This document shows, one piece after another, positions 1-8,241 of a DNA stretch of 64,000 nt. The stretch comes from UBA2767 sp965228625 (lineage in GTDB: Bacteria; Pseudomonadota; Alphaproteobacteria; Rhizobiales; Methyloligellaceae), in assembly GCA_965228625.1 (NCBI GenBank), contig OZ245829.1, forward strand, positions 2,790,001 through 2,854,000, written 5' to 3'. Position numbers and translations under genes: made by a program. The notes under the pieces were generated by a model. That model ran no database searches and was not told the DNA's origin. It was given only the letters and a program-made list of their open reading frames with translations. Numbering within the stretch: the first letter of the stretch is position 1; every line of letters begins with the position of its first letter.

Positions 1-897
1 GGGGTGCAGATCAATTACCTGGTCGCGGCGGCCATTCCGTTTGCCATCTTCGGCCTCACCCATCTGTGGCTGGTGATCACCGCAATCGTCGCCGGTCTGG
101 CCCTGCATCTCGCCACCTGGTTTCTCTATCCGACCGCCAATGCGCTGGTCGCGCCGGACCCGGCGCTGCTCAACAATCTGTACGTGTCGTCGGTCATCAC
201 CACGGGCTCGATCATCGCCGTCATCGTGCTCTACGCCTTCACCCTCGCCGACAAGGCGCGTGCCGAGGCGGACACGCTGCTCGGCCACATCCTGCCGGAC
301 CCGGTGGCCGAGCGGCTCAAGGCGCGCCCCGGCGCGCGCATCGCCGACAGCATCCCGCAGGCGTCGGTGATGTTCACCGATCTGTCCGGGTTCACGCCAC
401 TCGCCCAGAAGCTCGGCGCCGAGCAGACCCTCGACATCCTCGACGACATTTTCACCGAGTTCGACGCGCTCGCCGCCAGGCACGGCGTCGAGAAGATCAA
501 GACCATCGGCGACGGTTACATGGCCGTAAGCGGCGTGATCGAACCGGTGGAAGATCACGGCGAACGCCTGGCCCGGCTTGCGCTCGACCTTCCCGCCACG
601 GTCGAGACCCTCTCCGCCCGGCACAACATGGACCTGCAGATCCGCATCGGTCTTGCGAGCGGCCCCGTCATGGCCGGCGTCATCGGCGCCGACAAGTTCT
701 TCTATGACGTGTGGGGCGAGACCGTGAACCTGGCGTCCCGGCTCGAGTCGCACGGCCTGCCCGGAGAGGTGCATGTCTCGAAAGCCGTGCAGGAGGCCCT
801 CGACGGCAGTTTTCACTTCGAAACGCGCGGCCGCATCGATATCAAGGGCGTGGGCAGCCTCGAAACGTGGCTGCTGAAGCGTGAAACGGACAACTGA
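1..897 (+). CDS. Class III adenylate/guanylate cyclase, membrane-anchored, 5' truncated
   Basis: The reading frame is open from the first base, so the true start probably lies outside the window. The visible N-terminal 85 residues are hydrophobic and form membrane helices. A class III nucleotidyl cyclase catalytic domain follows, at about residues 118-295 counted from the GTG at base 4. Metal-binding Asp residues are visible in FTDLSGF (Asp126) and in TIGDGY (Asp170). The motif DVWGETVNLASR carries the Asp typical of ATP-specific enzymes and the transition-state Asn/Arg pair. The likely reaction is ATP to cyclic AMP at the cytoplasmic face of the inner membrane. Specificity for ATP over GTP is inferred from motif residues only. 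Confidence 0.9.
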   Translation, partial: GVQINYLVAAAIPFAIFGLTHLWLVITAIVAGLALHLATWFLYPTANALVAPDPALLNNLYVSSVITTGSIIAVIVLYAFTLADKARAEADTLLGHILPDPVAERLKARPGARIADSIPQASVMFTDLSGFTPLAQKLGAEQTLDILDDIFTEFDALAARHGVEKIKTIGDGYMAVSGVIEPVEDHGERLARLALDLPATVETLSARHNMDLQIRIGLASGPVMAGVIGADKFFYDVWGETVNLASRLESHGLPGEVHVSKAVQEALDGSFHFETRGRIDIKGVGSLETWLLKRETDN

Positions 898-914
898 CCG
901 GGAGTGCGCAGGCG

Positions 915-1613
915 ATGCGGAGCCCATGGACGGCAACCGTCCTGACCATTCTGCCGGACGTGTTTCCGGGGCCGCTCGGCGTGAGCCTCCTCGGCACCGC
1001 GCTCGACAACGGCACATGGGCGCTGCACACGATCGACATCCGGGACTTCGCCGAGGACAAGCACCGCTCCGTCGACGACACGCCGGCGGGCGGCGGACCA
1101 GGCATGGTGATGCGCGCCGACATCGTCGGCCGTGCGGTGGACGCTGCGATCACCACAACGCCCGGCGCGCCCGTCATCTACCTCACGCCGCGCGGTGCGC
1201 CGCTGCACCAGCAGCGTGTCCGCGAGCTGGCGCAGGGTCCGGGCCTCACGGTGCTGTGTGGGCGCTTCGAGGGACTGGACGAGCGGGTCCTCGAAGCCCG
1301 CGACATCGAGGAAATCTCGATCGGCGACTTTGTCCTGGCGGGCGGAGAAGTTGCCGCCTGTGCGCTGATCGAGGCCTGCGTGCGATTGCTGCCGGGCGTC
1401 GTCGGCGATGCGGCGTCTCTGGAGCAGGAGAGCTTTGAAGGCGGATTGCTGGAATACCCGCAATACACCAGGCCACGGTCCTGGGAGGGCCGGGACATCC
1501 CCGACGTGCTCCTGTCCGGTGACCACGAGAAGATCGCCGCGTGGCGCCGGGAGCAGGCCGAAAAAGCCACGAAGGCGCGGCGGCCCGATATGTTGGCCCG
1601 GAGAAAGAAATAA
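915..1613 (+). CDS. trmD: tRNA (guanine-N1)-methyltransferase TrmD
   Basis: This 232-residue protein methylates G37 of tRNAs with a G at position 36, using S-adenosylmethionine, and so protects the reading frame. The family N-terminus (TVLTILPDVFPGPL) is visible, as are GGGPGMVMRAD in the active-site loop, the trefoil-knot SAM region (YLTPRG, LCGRFEGLDER) and EEISIGDFVLAGGE. The C-terminal half (SFEGGLLEYPQYTRP) is also typical. Length matches the family. It starts 18 bases after the cyclase gene. In most bacteria rplS follows trmD directly; here rplS is about 3.4 kb downstream. Confidence 0.97.
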   Translation: MRSPWTATVLTILPDVFPGPLGVSLLGTALDNGTWALHTIDIRDFAEDKHRSVDDTPAGGGPGMVMRADIVGRAVDAAITTTPGAPVIYLTPRGAPLHQQRVRELAQGPGLTVLCGRFEGLDERVLEARDIEEISIGDFVLAGGEVAACALIEACVRLLPGVVGDAASLEQESFEGGLLEYPQYTRPRSWEGRDIPDVLLSGDHEKIAAWRREQAEKATKARRPDMLARRKK

Positions 1614-1629
1614 CGCCGGAGCGACATGA

Positions 1630-2229
1630 ATGATAAATGATCTCAGCGAGTTTACGGACATACCGGCGGGCAAGATTGCCGCGATCGTCACCTATCTGGA
1701 GATGCGCTCGCCACCGGAGACAGCCCGCATCGCGGAGCCGTTGCCCGGCGATCTGCTGCGCGTCGATGAGCCCGACCTCGACTGGTACCTCGACGTCTAC
1801 AGACACATCGGCACCGATCTGCTGTGGTTCACGCGGCTGCGCGTCCCCCGCGAACAGCTCGCATCGACCTTCTCGGACCCCGACTACGTGCTCTACACGC
1901 TGACCTGCGAGGGACGCGATGAGGGGCTGCTGGAGCTTGATTTCCGGAACGAAGGCGAATGCGAGCTCGCATTTTTCGGCGTCTCACCCGAATTCGTCGG
2001 ACGCGGCGTCGGCCATGCGCTTATCGGCAAGGCCATCGAGCTGGCATGGGCCCGGCCGATCGAGCGGTTCTGGGTTCACACCTGTACGCTCGACCATCCG
2101 CGCGCGCTGGCGTTCTACATGCGCAGCGGCTTCACCGCCTACAGGCGCCAGCTCGAGGTTGCCGACGACCCCCGCCTGACGGGGATCCTTCCCCGTGCGG
2201 CGGCGCCGCAGATACCGATCATCGAATGA
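1630..2229 (+). CDS. GNAT family N-acetyltransferase
   Basis: This 199-residue protein looks like a GCN5-related acetyl-CoA-dependent N-acetyltransferase. The acetyl-CoA pyrophosphate-binding motif A is visible as VGRGVG (residues 123-128), after the strand ELAFFGVSPEF. Motif B is suggested by HTCTLDHPRALAFYMRSGF. The substrate cannot be read from the sequence. It lies 16 bases after trmD on the same strand and may be co-transcribed with it. It is the first of four genes that separate trmD from rplS. Confidence 0.85.
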   Translation: MINDLSEFTDIPAGKIAAIVTYLEMRSPPETARIAEPLPGDLLRVDEPDLDWYLDVYRHIGTDLLWFTRLRVPREQLASTFSDPDYVLYTLTCEGRDEGLLELDFRNEGECELAFFGVSPEFVGRGVGHALIGKAIELAWARPIERFWVHTCTLDHPRALAFYMRSGFTAYRRQLEVADDPRLTGILPRAAAPQIPIIE

Positions 2230-2244
2230 GCCGCGTCAGAGGCT

Positions 2245-3417
2245 CTAAGGTTCGAAGACGAGGGTCAGATAGGCGAAGAACAGGACCAGGTGCACCACCC
2301 CCAGGAGCAGATTGGTCGGCACGCCCGAAAAGGTGATCAGCGAAATGAACAGGGTGAGCATCAGAAGCACCAGTTCGACGCGGTCGAGGCCGAGCTCAAG
2401 CTCTATACCCGCATAGAGACTGATCGCCAATACGGCCGGGATCGTCAGGCCGATGGTCGACAGTGCCGATCCCAGGCACAGATTGACCGCCCGCTGCAGG
2501 CGGTTACGCGCGGCCGACTCGATCGCCGCCATCCCTTCCGGCGCAAGCACCATCATGGCGATGACGATGCCACTGAAGGCGATCGGGATGCCCAGTTCCT
2601 CGACCCCGTGATTGAGGATCTTCGAAAGGAACTTCGACAGCAGAATGATCTGCAGCAGCGTCAGGAACAGCAAAACCGCGTGGTAGGGGATCGACTGGAT
2701 CTTGATGTGGTGTTTGGCGTGCCCCACCTGCAGCTGTTGGGCGGGCTTCGGCTGCCCTTCCGGCTCCATGAAGAACGTGCGATGGCGCACGGTCTGGATC
2801 ATGAGGAATGCGCCATAGAGCAGCAGCGTCAGGGTTGCGAAGATCGCCGCCTGTAAATGCGAAAAAGTGGGCGTGGGCGTGGATACCGTGAAATCGGGAA
2901 TGACCAGCGACAGCACCGCAAGCGTCGTGATGACCGCCAGGAACGCCATGGCGCCCTGAAGGTTGTAGTGCTGCTGGCCGTGACGCAGCGCGCCGATCAC
3001 CAGCGTCAGCCCGACCATCCCGTTCAGCACGATCATGAGAATGGCGAACATGGTATCGCGCGGCAGGGTCGGATTGTTTTCGCCGCCAAGCATGATGCTG
3101 GCGATCATGGTGACTTCGATGGAGATGACCGAAATGGTCAGGATCAGCGTGCCGTAGGGTTCGCCGAGCAGGTCGGCCAGCGAGTCCGCATGGCGAACGA
3201 CGCCGAACGAGCACCACACCATGACCGCGAAGAGCCACGCAAACAGCGGCACAGAGATATGGTGCCGATCGAGGTCCGACAGCCAGGAATCACCGAAGAT
3301 CGTGAACAGGATGACGGACCCGATACCGGCGAAGAGAGCGAGCTCCTCCCTGGCAAGCGCGGCATAGGTTCTGCGGCGCGTCCTGAGCCTTCGCCCACTT
3401 CCCGATTTTGTGGCCAT
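2245..3417 (-). CDS. Calcium:proton antiporter, ChaA-like (CaCA superfamily)
   Basis: This is a polytopic membrane protein of 390 residues with about ten or eleven hydrophobic segments. It has the two CaCA repeats: GEPYGTLILTISVISIEVTM in the N-terminal half and a region containing VLAPEGMAAIESA in the C-terminal half, each with the acidic residue expected in the cation pathway. It should exchange Ca2+ (or Na+/K+) for protons across the inner membrane, as in E. coli ChaA (366 residues). The ATG at 3417 is preferred over upstream in-frame starts because the extra upstream residues are Arg/Trp-rich and unlike the family. Confidence 0.88.
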   Translation of the reverse strand: MATKSGSGRRLRTRRRTYAALAREELALFAGIGSVILFTIFGDSWLSDLDRHHISVPLFAWLFAVMVWCSFGVVRHADSLADLLGEPYGTLILTISVISIEVTMIASIMLGGENNPTLPRDTMFAILMIVLNGMVGLTLVIGALRHGQQHYNLQGAMAFLAVITTLAVLSLVIPDFTVSTPTPTFSHLQAAIFATLTLLLYGAFLMIQTVRHRTFFMEPEGQPKPAQQLQVGHAKHHIKIQSIPYHAVLLFLTLLQIILLSKFLSKILNHGVEELGIPIAFSGIVIAMMVLAPEGMAAIESAARNRLQRAVNLCLGSALSTIGLTIPAVLAISLYAGIELELGLDRVELVLLMLTLFISLITFSGVPTNLLLGVVHLVLFFAYLTLVFEP

Positions 3418-3525
3418 GTCACACCAGCGCCACGGACGGCGGCGCCAGCCCCCCATAATTGAACGCCCGGTGTTCCCTGATGGAACCCGGGAAACCATAT
3501 AGACGCATTCGCGGCAGATGCGAAA

Positions 3526-4242
3526 TCAGTTTCCGCCCCGCGCGAGCGTAATGCCGCCACAGACATAGAGGGTCTGGCCCGTCACGAACCCGGCCGTTTC
3601 GTTCATGAAGAAAGAAACCGCATTGGCGATGTCTTCCGGTTCGCCAAGCCGCCCGACCGGTACGCTGTCGATGATCTCGCGCGTGCGGGGCATGTCGGGC
3701 GGGTTGATCCGCTCGAACAGCTCCGTCCGGATCGGGCCCGGCGCGATGGTGTTGACGGTGATCCCCTCGCGCGCCAGCTCGAGCGCCCAGACGCGGCCCA
3801 TCGACAGGATCGCCCCCTTGCTGCCGGCATAGACCGTGCGGTGCGTCTTGCCGAGATGCGCACGGCTGGAGACGTTGACGATGCGCCCAAAACCGGCCTC
3901 CCGCATACCCTTCACCACGGCGCGGGCGCAGATCATCGGGGCGCGCATGTTGATCGCCACCTGGCGGTCGAAGTCCGCATCGCGCGTCTCCTCAAGCAGG
4001 GTTGCGATGCCGACGCCTGCGTTGTTCACCAGGCCCGTGACCGGACCGGTGGAAAGAAGCTCGGCCAGAGCCTGCTCCAGATCAGACGCATCGGCGAGAT
4101 CCACCTCCACCCACGGGACGCCGTCGTCCTCCAAAGGCGCCTTGAGATCGAGATTGACCACCTCCCAGCCGTCATTAACAAGGCGCGCGGCGACCGCTCT
4201 GCCGATCCCCTGGCTTGCGCCCGTTACGATTGCCCGTTTCAT
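3526..4242 (-). CDS. SDR family NAD(P)-dependent oxidoreductase
   Basis: A 238-residue classical short-chain dehydrogenase. Visible signatures are the Rossmann motif TGASQGIG (residues 7-14), NNAG (73-76), the Ser pair near 125-126 and the catalytic YxxxK (Tyr138, Lys142), followed by PGPIRTEL and the C-terminal CGG signature. It is similar in layout to 3-ketoacyl-ACP reductase-like SDRs, but the substrate is not determined. The start at 4242 is supported by a strong GGGGAGA ribosome binding site seven bases upstream; a longer frame to 4272 lacks one. It points the same way as the neighbouring antiporter gene. Confidence 0.9.
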   Translation of the reverse strand: MKRAIVTGASQGIGRAVAARLVNDGWEVVNLDLKAPLEDDGVPWVEVDLADASDLEQALAELLSTGPVTGLVNNAGVGIATLLEETRDADFDRQVAINMRAPMICARAVVKGMREAGFGRIVNVSSRAHLGKTHRTVYAGSKGAILSMGRVWALELAREGITVNTIAPGPIRTELFERINPPDMPRTREIIDSVPVGRLGEPEDIANAVSFFMNETAGFVTGQTLYVCGGITLARGGN

Positions 4243-4299
4243 GTCACGTTCTCCCCGACGCCATGGCTCCAAAATCCCTCATGCTCCGCATGTCTCACG

Positions 4300-4875
4300 T
4301 CAGCCGCCCGCCTGCCAGTCCTTGATCCATTCCATGGGCCACACCAGCATGATGACATTGAGAGTCAGATTGTCCCTGATCAGAATGCCGGTCAGGACCT
4401 CGAAAAACAGCGCGATGGCTATGGTGAGCGCGACCGGCAGCCGCCATGCCAGCAGGAAGCCGGCAATGGCCGCAAAGGTGTCCGCAACCGAGTTGACGAT
4501 CGAGTCGCCGTAATAGTCCAGGGATATGGTCGCCTCGCGGTAACGGTCGATCACCATGTTGGTGTTCTCGGCGATCTCCCAGGCCGCCTCGATCCCGACT
4601 GCGACCGCGAGGCGCGCGAGCAGCGGCCATTGCGGGCGGACCAGCCAGGTTAGCCAGTAGAAGATGAAGCCGTGGATGATATGGGAGGGCGTGTACCAGT
4701 CGGCGATGTGCTGCGAGTTCTCCGAACTCTGCACGTTGCCGTGCCACAGTTTGATGTATCCGCATTCGCACAGCGGCACGCGGCCCATGGCCCAGAGCGT
4801 CAGCGCCTGCGCCACGATCATGGCGGTGATCACGCCGATAAACACGAATGTCGGGGAGGTCTCGGATCTGGTCAT
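4300..4875 (-). CDS. DUF2585 (UPF0314) membrane protein
   Basis: A 191-residue integral membrane protein of the DUF2585 family, which is typical of Alphaproteobacteria and has no assigned function. Features visible are an N-terminal helix, the Cys-containing loop VPLCECGYIKLWHG, DWYTPSHIIHGF, an EAAWEIAENTNMVIDRYR segment with conserved charged residues, and two C-terminal helices. Length fits the family. It is transcribed away from rplS; the 186-base gap to rplS probably holds both promoters. Confidence 0.88.
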   Translation of the reverse strand: MTRSETSPTFVFIGVITAMIVAQALTLWAMGRVPLCECGYIKLWHGNVQSSENSQHIADWYTPSHIIHGFIFYWLTWLVRPQWPLLARLAVAVGIEAAWEIAENTNMVIDRYREATISLDYYGDSIVNSVADTFAAIAGFLLAWRLPVALTIAIALFFEVLTGILIRDNLTLNVIMLVWPMEWIKDWQAGG

Positions 4876-5061
4876 TTACCACCTGAAAAGCGAGCCAAAA
4901 ATAACAGGCGGGCCCCGGCAATCGATCTATCGACAAACCGTTCCGCCTGCTGTAGAAAACGCGCCACGTCGCCGCATTAACGAAGCGGCGACCACCCATC
5001 AATCAAAAAGAATGGTAAGCGCCACGAAAGTTGGCCGCTGCCCTTATGAAAGGCCAGAGTG

Positions 5062-5823
5062 ATGAACATCATCGAGGAGCTCGAGAAAGAGCACCAGGAA
5101 CAACTGGAGGCCAGTCGCCCGGTTCCGGAATTCGCGCCCGGCGATACCGTGCGCGTCATGGTCAAGGTGAAAGACGGCGAGCGCGAACGCATCCAGGCGT
5201 ATGAGGGCGTTGTCATCGCGCGCGACGGCGCCGGGCTCCACGAAAGTTTCACGGTCCGCAAGATTTCCTACGGCGAAGGCGTCGAGCGCGTATTTCCAGT
5301 TCATTCGCCGCTGATCGCCGAAATCGAGGTGATCCGTCGCGGCCGGGTGCGCCGCGCCAAGCTCTATTACCTGCGCGGACGCCGCGGCAAGTCGGCCCGC
5401 ATTCCCGAGCGCCGGGACGCGCGCGCGGCAGGCAAGGCGGAGGCTGCAGCAGCCAAGCAGGCGGCGAAATCCTTCAAGGGGTTCACCAAGCCCAAGGGCG
5501 AGCCGGATGACCTCACCCAGATCAAGGGCGTCGGCGAAGAGCTGGTGGGGCGTCTCGAGAAGATCGGCGTCATCAGGTTCGAGCAGATTGCCAACTGGAC
5601 GGACGAGGACATCGCCAACGTCGACGAGGTGTTGAGCTTCAAGGGGCGTATCGAGCGCGAGGACTGGGTCGAGCAGGCCAAGGCGCTGATGGCGGAAGCC
5701 ACGGTCGATGAGGTCCCGGCGGAGCCGGAAGAAGAGACCGCGGACGAGGCGGCGACCGAAGAGACGGCTGCCAAGGACGACGCCAAGGCCAAAAAGGCAA
5801 AGAAGGGCGAGGACAAGGACTAG
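5062..5823 (+). CDS. rplS: 50S ribosomal protein L19 with C-terminal helix-hairpin-helix extension
   Basis: Residues 1-118 are a complete L19 (FAPGDTVRV, RIQAYEGVVIA, LYYLRGRRGKSARIPE), which bridges the 30S and 50S subunits. Unlike ordinary L19 of about 115-130 residues, this one has 253. Residues 151-210 form a helix-hairpin-helix-like domain (LTQIKGVGEELVGRLEKIGV and FKGRIEREDWVEQAKAL). The end is an acidic and Lys-rich tail. The same style of extension is known on alphaproteobacterial L21. A GTG at 5059 directly precedes the chosen ATG and cannot be excluded as the start. A strong terminator follows. Confidence 0.95.
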   Translation: MNIIEELEKEHQEQLEASRPVPEFAPGDTVRVMVKVKDGERERIQAYEGVVIARDGAGLHESFTVRKISYGEGVERVFPVHSPLIAEIEVIRRGRVRRAKLYYLRGRRGKSARIPERRDARAAGKAEAAAAKQAAKSFKGFTKPKGEPDDLTQIKGVGEELVGRLEKIGVIRFEQIANWTDEDIANVDEVLSFKGRIEREDWVEQAKALMAEATVDEVPAEPEEETADEAATEETAAKDDAKAKKAKKGEDKD

Positions 5824-5853
5824 AGCCTCTCCCCATATTCAGGAATGCGCAAG

Positions 5854-5879
5854 GGCCGGCTGGATCAGCCGGCCTTTTT
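5854..5879 (+). terminator. Rho-independent terminator after rplS
   Basis: A perfect 9-bp GC-rich stem (5854-5862 with 5866-5874) with a three-base loop is followed directly by five T. It lies 31 bases after the rplS stop and should end rplS transcription. It therefore uncouples rplS from leuC, which lies 4 kb downstream. Confidence 0.9.
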
Positions 5880-5975
5880 CGTTCTGCACTCGTGCTTATT
5901 GTGCGCCGCACACTAAAACCGCTTGCGCCATGATGTTCCGGGAAACTCGCGGGTGACACCGGGTCAGGTTGCCGC

Positions 5976-5991
5976 GTTAACGTTCGTTAAC
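5976..5991. promoter_or_regulatory. Palindrome GTTAACGTTCGTTAAC, candidate operator
   Basis: GTTAACG and CGTTAAC are perfect inverted copies separated by TT. The site lies in the 367-base gap between rplS and the secreted protein at 6191, about 200 bases upstream of that gene. It contains two TTAA boxes six bases apart, close to but not matching the CtrA consensus (TTAA-N7-TTAA). Apart from the rplS terminator I see no other clear element in this gap. Confidence 0.4.
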
Positions 5992-6190
5992 GTTTGATTC
6001 GTCTGCCTTTTTTCTGCCACATCATGATGAGAAGCGTTTGCCCCGCGTGAGGGCGTCTGCCGCTCACGCGACCCCGCCTTCGGGTGCGAATGTTGCACTG
6101 CAAACACGGCGGGACTGCGATGGACAGCGTGATGCGTCCGGCGCAGGCACACACTCCCCAAGCACACTTAATGGAAAAGAAGGACGATCG

Positions 6191-6658
6191 ATGAGATTTG
6201 TCTCAGCCCTTTTTGTGGCATCGCTTGCATTCGGAGCACTCTCCACCGTTCCCGCAAGCGCAAACACCTGCAGCTTTCCCTGCTTCGACGGCGCCGAAGC
6301 GCAATCGGGCGGAGGTGGCGGATCGAGCGCCGTTGCCGTGGCGAAGCGCTATCTCGGCACGAACCCGACACGCCGCAGCCGCCGCTGGTGCGCCGAGTTC
6401 ATGAACATGGTCGAGCGCAAGGTCGGGCGCCGGGGCACCGGGTCCGCCATGGCCAGGTCGTTCGCGAACTACGGCCGGCGGGTGTCGAACCCGCGTCCCG
6501 GCGACATCGCCGTGCTGTCGCGCAGGGGCGGCGGCCACGTCGGCTACGTGATGTCGGTTCAGGGCAACAAGGTGAAGCTGATCTCCGGCAACCACGGCCG
6601 CAAGGTCGGCATCGGCACCTATCCGCGCTCGCGCGTCATCGCGTTCGTGCGTCCTTAG
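6191..6658 (+). CDS. Secreted CHAP/NlpC-P60-like (TIGR02594-type) protein
   Basis: A 155-residue protein with a signal peptide (Met-Arg, hydrophobic core, ASA cleavage near residue 24). The mature part has a Gly/Ser linker and a papain-like fold signature: RWCAEFMN with candidate nucleophile Cys67, PGDIAVLSRRGGGHVGYV with candidate His116, and SGNHG. Such domains cleave or bind cell-wall peptides in the periplasm. The start at 6191 is set by an AAGGA ribosome binding site and the signal peptide; the frame is open further upstream but reads poorly. The fold resembles the middle domain of the large protein at 42049. Confidence 0.82.
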   Translation: MRFVSALFVASLAFGALSTVPASANTCSFPCFDGAEAQSGGGGGSSAVAVAKRYLGTNPTRRSRRWCAEFMNMVERKVGRRGTGSAMARSFANYGRRVSNPRPGDIAVLSRRGGGHVGYVMSVQGNKVKLISGNHGRKVGIGTYPRSRVIAFVRP

Positions 6659-6706
6659 GCTCTCGGTTTACCGAGCCTGCCGGACAAGAGCGGGCCGTAT
6701 AACACT

Positions 6707-6736
6707 GGCGGCCGCCTTCGGGCGGCCGCCTTTTTT
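6707..6736. terminator. Rho-independent terminator between convergent genes
   Basis: A perfect 10-bp GC stem (GGCGGCCGCC on both sides, loop TTCG) is followed by six T on the plus strand. It ends the 6191 gene. It lies directly after the end of the convergent aminotransferase gene and may act on it too, although the A-tract needed for the minus strand is lacking. Confidence 0.88.
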
Positions 6737-6743
6737 GGGCCCG

Positions 6744-8048
6744 TTACCCGGCGAGTTCGTCGAGCCCTTCGCGCAGCGCCTGGTCGAGGATCTCGGTGCC
6801 GCGGTCGAGCTCGTCGATGGTGACCGTCAGCGGCGGCGCCATGCGCCAGACCGCGCCGCGCTCGGGACGCCGTTTGATGTTCATGGACAGGCCCAGCTCC
6901 ATGCAGCGCCGGGTCGTGATATCGCCAAGTTCGAGATGCGGCTCGCGCGTCTCGCGGTCCTTGACGAGATCGATGCCGAGCAGCAGACCCTGCCCGCGTA
7001 TGTCGCCGATCGCCTCATAGCGCTGCTGCAGGCTGTCGAGGTTCCTGCGCAGGTGCGCGCCGAGTTGCTTCGCGCGCTCGATCAGGTCCTCCTGCTCGAT
7101 GGTTTCGAGCACGGCAAGGCCCACGGCGGCCGGCAGCGGATCGGACACGTGGCTGGTGTAGTACGAGAATCCGCGCTCATGGGCCTGCGCCTCGATCTCG
7201 TCCGATGTGACCGTCGCGGCGAGCGGCAGACCGCCACCGAGAGTCTTCGACACGCTCATGATGTCGGGCGTGACGCCGAGACCGGTGGCGGCGGATTTTT
7301 CCCCGATACGTCCGAACGCGGTCTGCGCCTCGTCGAAGATGAGCATCATGCCACGGCTTTTGGCCTCGCCCTGCAGCGTCTCGAAGTACCCCTCCGGCGG
7401 TACGATCACACCGCCGGCGCTCAGAATCGGCTCGGCGATGACCGCCGCCGGCGCGCCTTCGCAGGCCATGTCGAACAGGTCCAGGCCCACCTTCATGCAG
7501 CTCATGTCGCATGTATCGCGGCAGTGCCTGATCGGGCAGCGATAGGCGTAGGGTTCGGGGATGATGGAGACCCCCGGCACCTTGGGGCCGTAACCCCGGC
7601 GCTCACCGGCGAACGAGGCGGCCGCCGACTGACCGGTAACGCCGTGCCATGACCCGCCGAGCGCGACGACCTCGTAGCGCCCGGTGACCATCTTCGCCAT
7701 ACGCAGCGCGATCTCGTTGCTCTCGCTCCCGGTGTTCACGAACATCGAGCGCTTGAGCGGTCCGGGCAGCCATTCGGCCAGCTTTTTCGCCAGCTTCACG
7801 ACTTGCTCCGGAATCATGCCGGAAAACAGATGGATCGCGTCTTCCGCGCTTTCGCGGATGGCCTTGACGATGGCCGGGTGGGAATGGCCGAGCGTCGCGC
7901 ACATCTGCCCCGACGTGAAATCGAGGATCTCGCGTCCCTCGTCGTCGCGGATAACAGAGCCCTTCGCGGACACGAACAGCCGCTCCGTGTCACCCTGTCC
8001 GTAGCGGATCAGAAGGTCCCTGGCCTCCTGGCGGAGTTCACTGTCCAT
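6744..8048 (-). CDS. Class III PLP-dependent aminotransferase, 2,2-dialkylglycine decarboxylase-like
   Basis: A 434-residue fold-type I PLP enzyme. The PLP lysine is Lys268 in SVSKTLGGGLPLA and the ring-binding Asp is Asp239 in FDEAQ. Long stretches match dialkylglycine decarboxylase (FTSGQM, GHSHPAI, HLFSGM, TGSESNE, TSHVSDPLPAAVG), and length equals that family (433). It may decarboxylate and transaminate alpha-substituted amino acids; a plain aminotransferase is possible. A Cys/His-rich insert (Cys171, 176, 180, 184) is unusual and could bind metal. A GGGAG ribosome binding site fits the start. It is divergent from a LysR regulator. Confidence 0.85.
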   Translation of the reverse strand: MDSELRQEARDLLIRYGQGDTERLFVSAKGSVIRDDEGREILDFTSGQMCATLGHSHPAIVKAIRESAEDAIHLFSGMIPEQVVKLAKKLAEWLPGPLKRSMFVNTGSESNEIALRMAKMVTGRYEVVALGGSWHGVTGQSAAASFAGERRGYGPKVPGVSIIPEPYAYRCPIRHCRDTCDMSCMKVGLDLFDMACEGAPAAVIAEPILSAGGVIVPPEGYFETLQGEAKSRGMMLIFDEAQTAFGRIGEKSAATGLGVTPDIMSVSKTLGGGLPLAATVTSDEIEAQAHERGFSYYTSHVSDPLPAAVGLAVLETIEQEDLIERAKQLGAHLRRNLDSLQQRYEAIGDIRGQGLLLGIDLVKDRETREPHLELGDITTRRCMELGLSMNIKRRPERGAVWRMAPPLTVTIDELDRGTEILDQALREGLDELAG

Positions 8049-8241
8049 AAAATTCTCCCGGTCCCGTTGTCATCGGCCATGCTGCCAGATGAATTCGCTT
8101 GAAGTGAGCTTCCGGCATGCAAAGATCGACATTTGTCCCGCGTTTCGTCGCGTTCCTCCTTGATATCTGATCGGCAACGGATAGAAAAACGCGAATGATT
8201 CACCTGATTCATGAATTTTTCTCAAGTCGCGAAGGTGCCGT

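Noticed and set aside
813..1691. Minus-strand frame opposite trmD
   Set aside because: Antisense shadow; composition typical for high-GC DNA.
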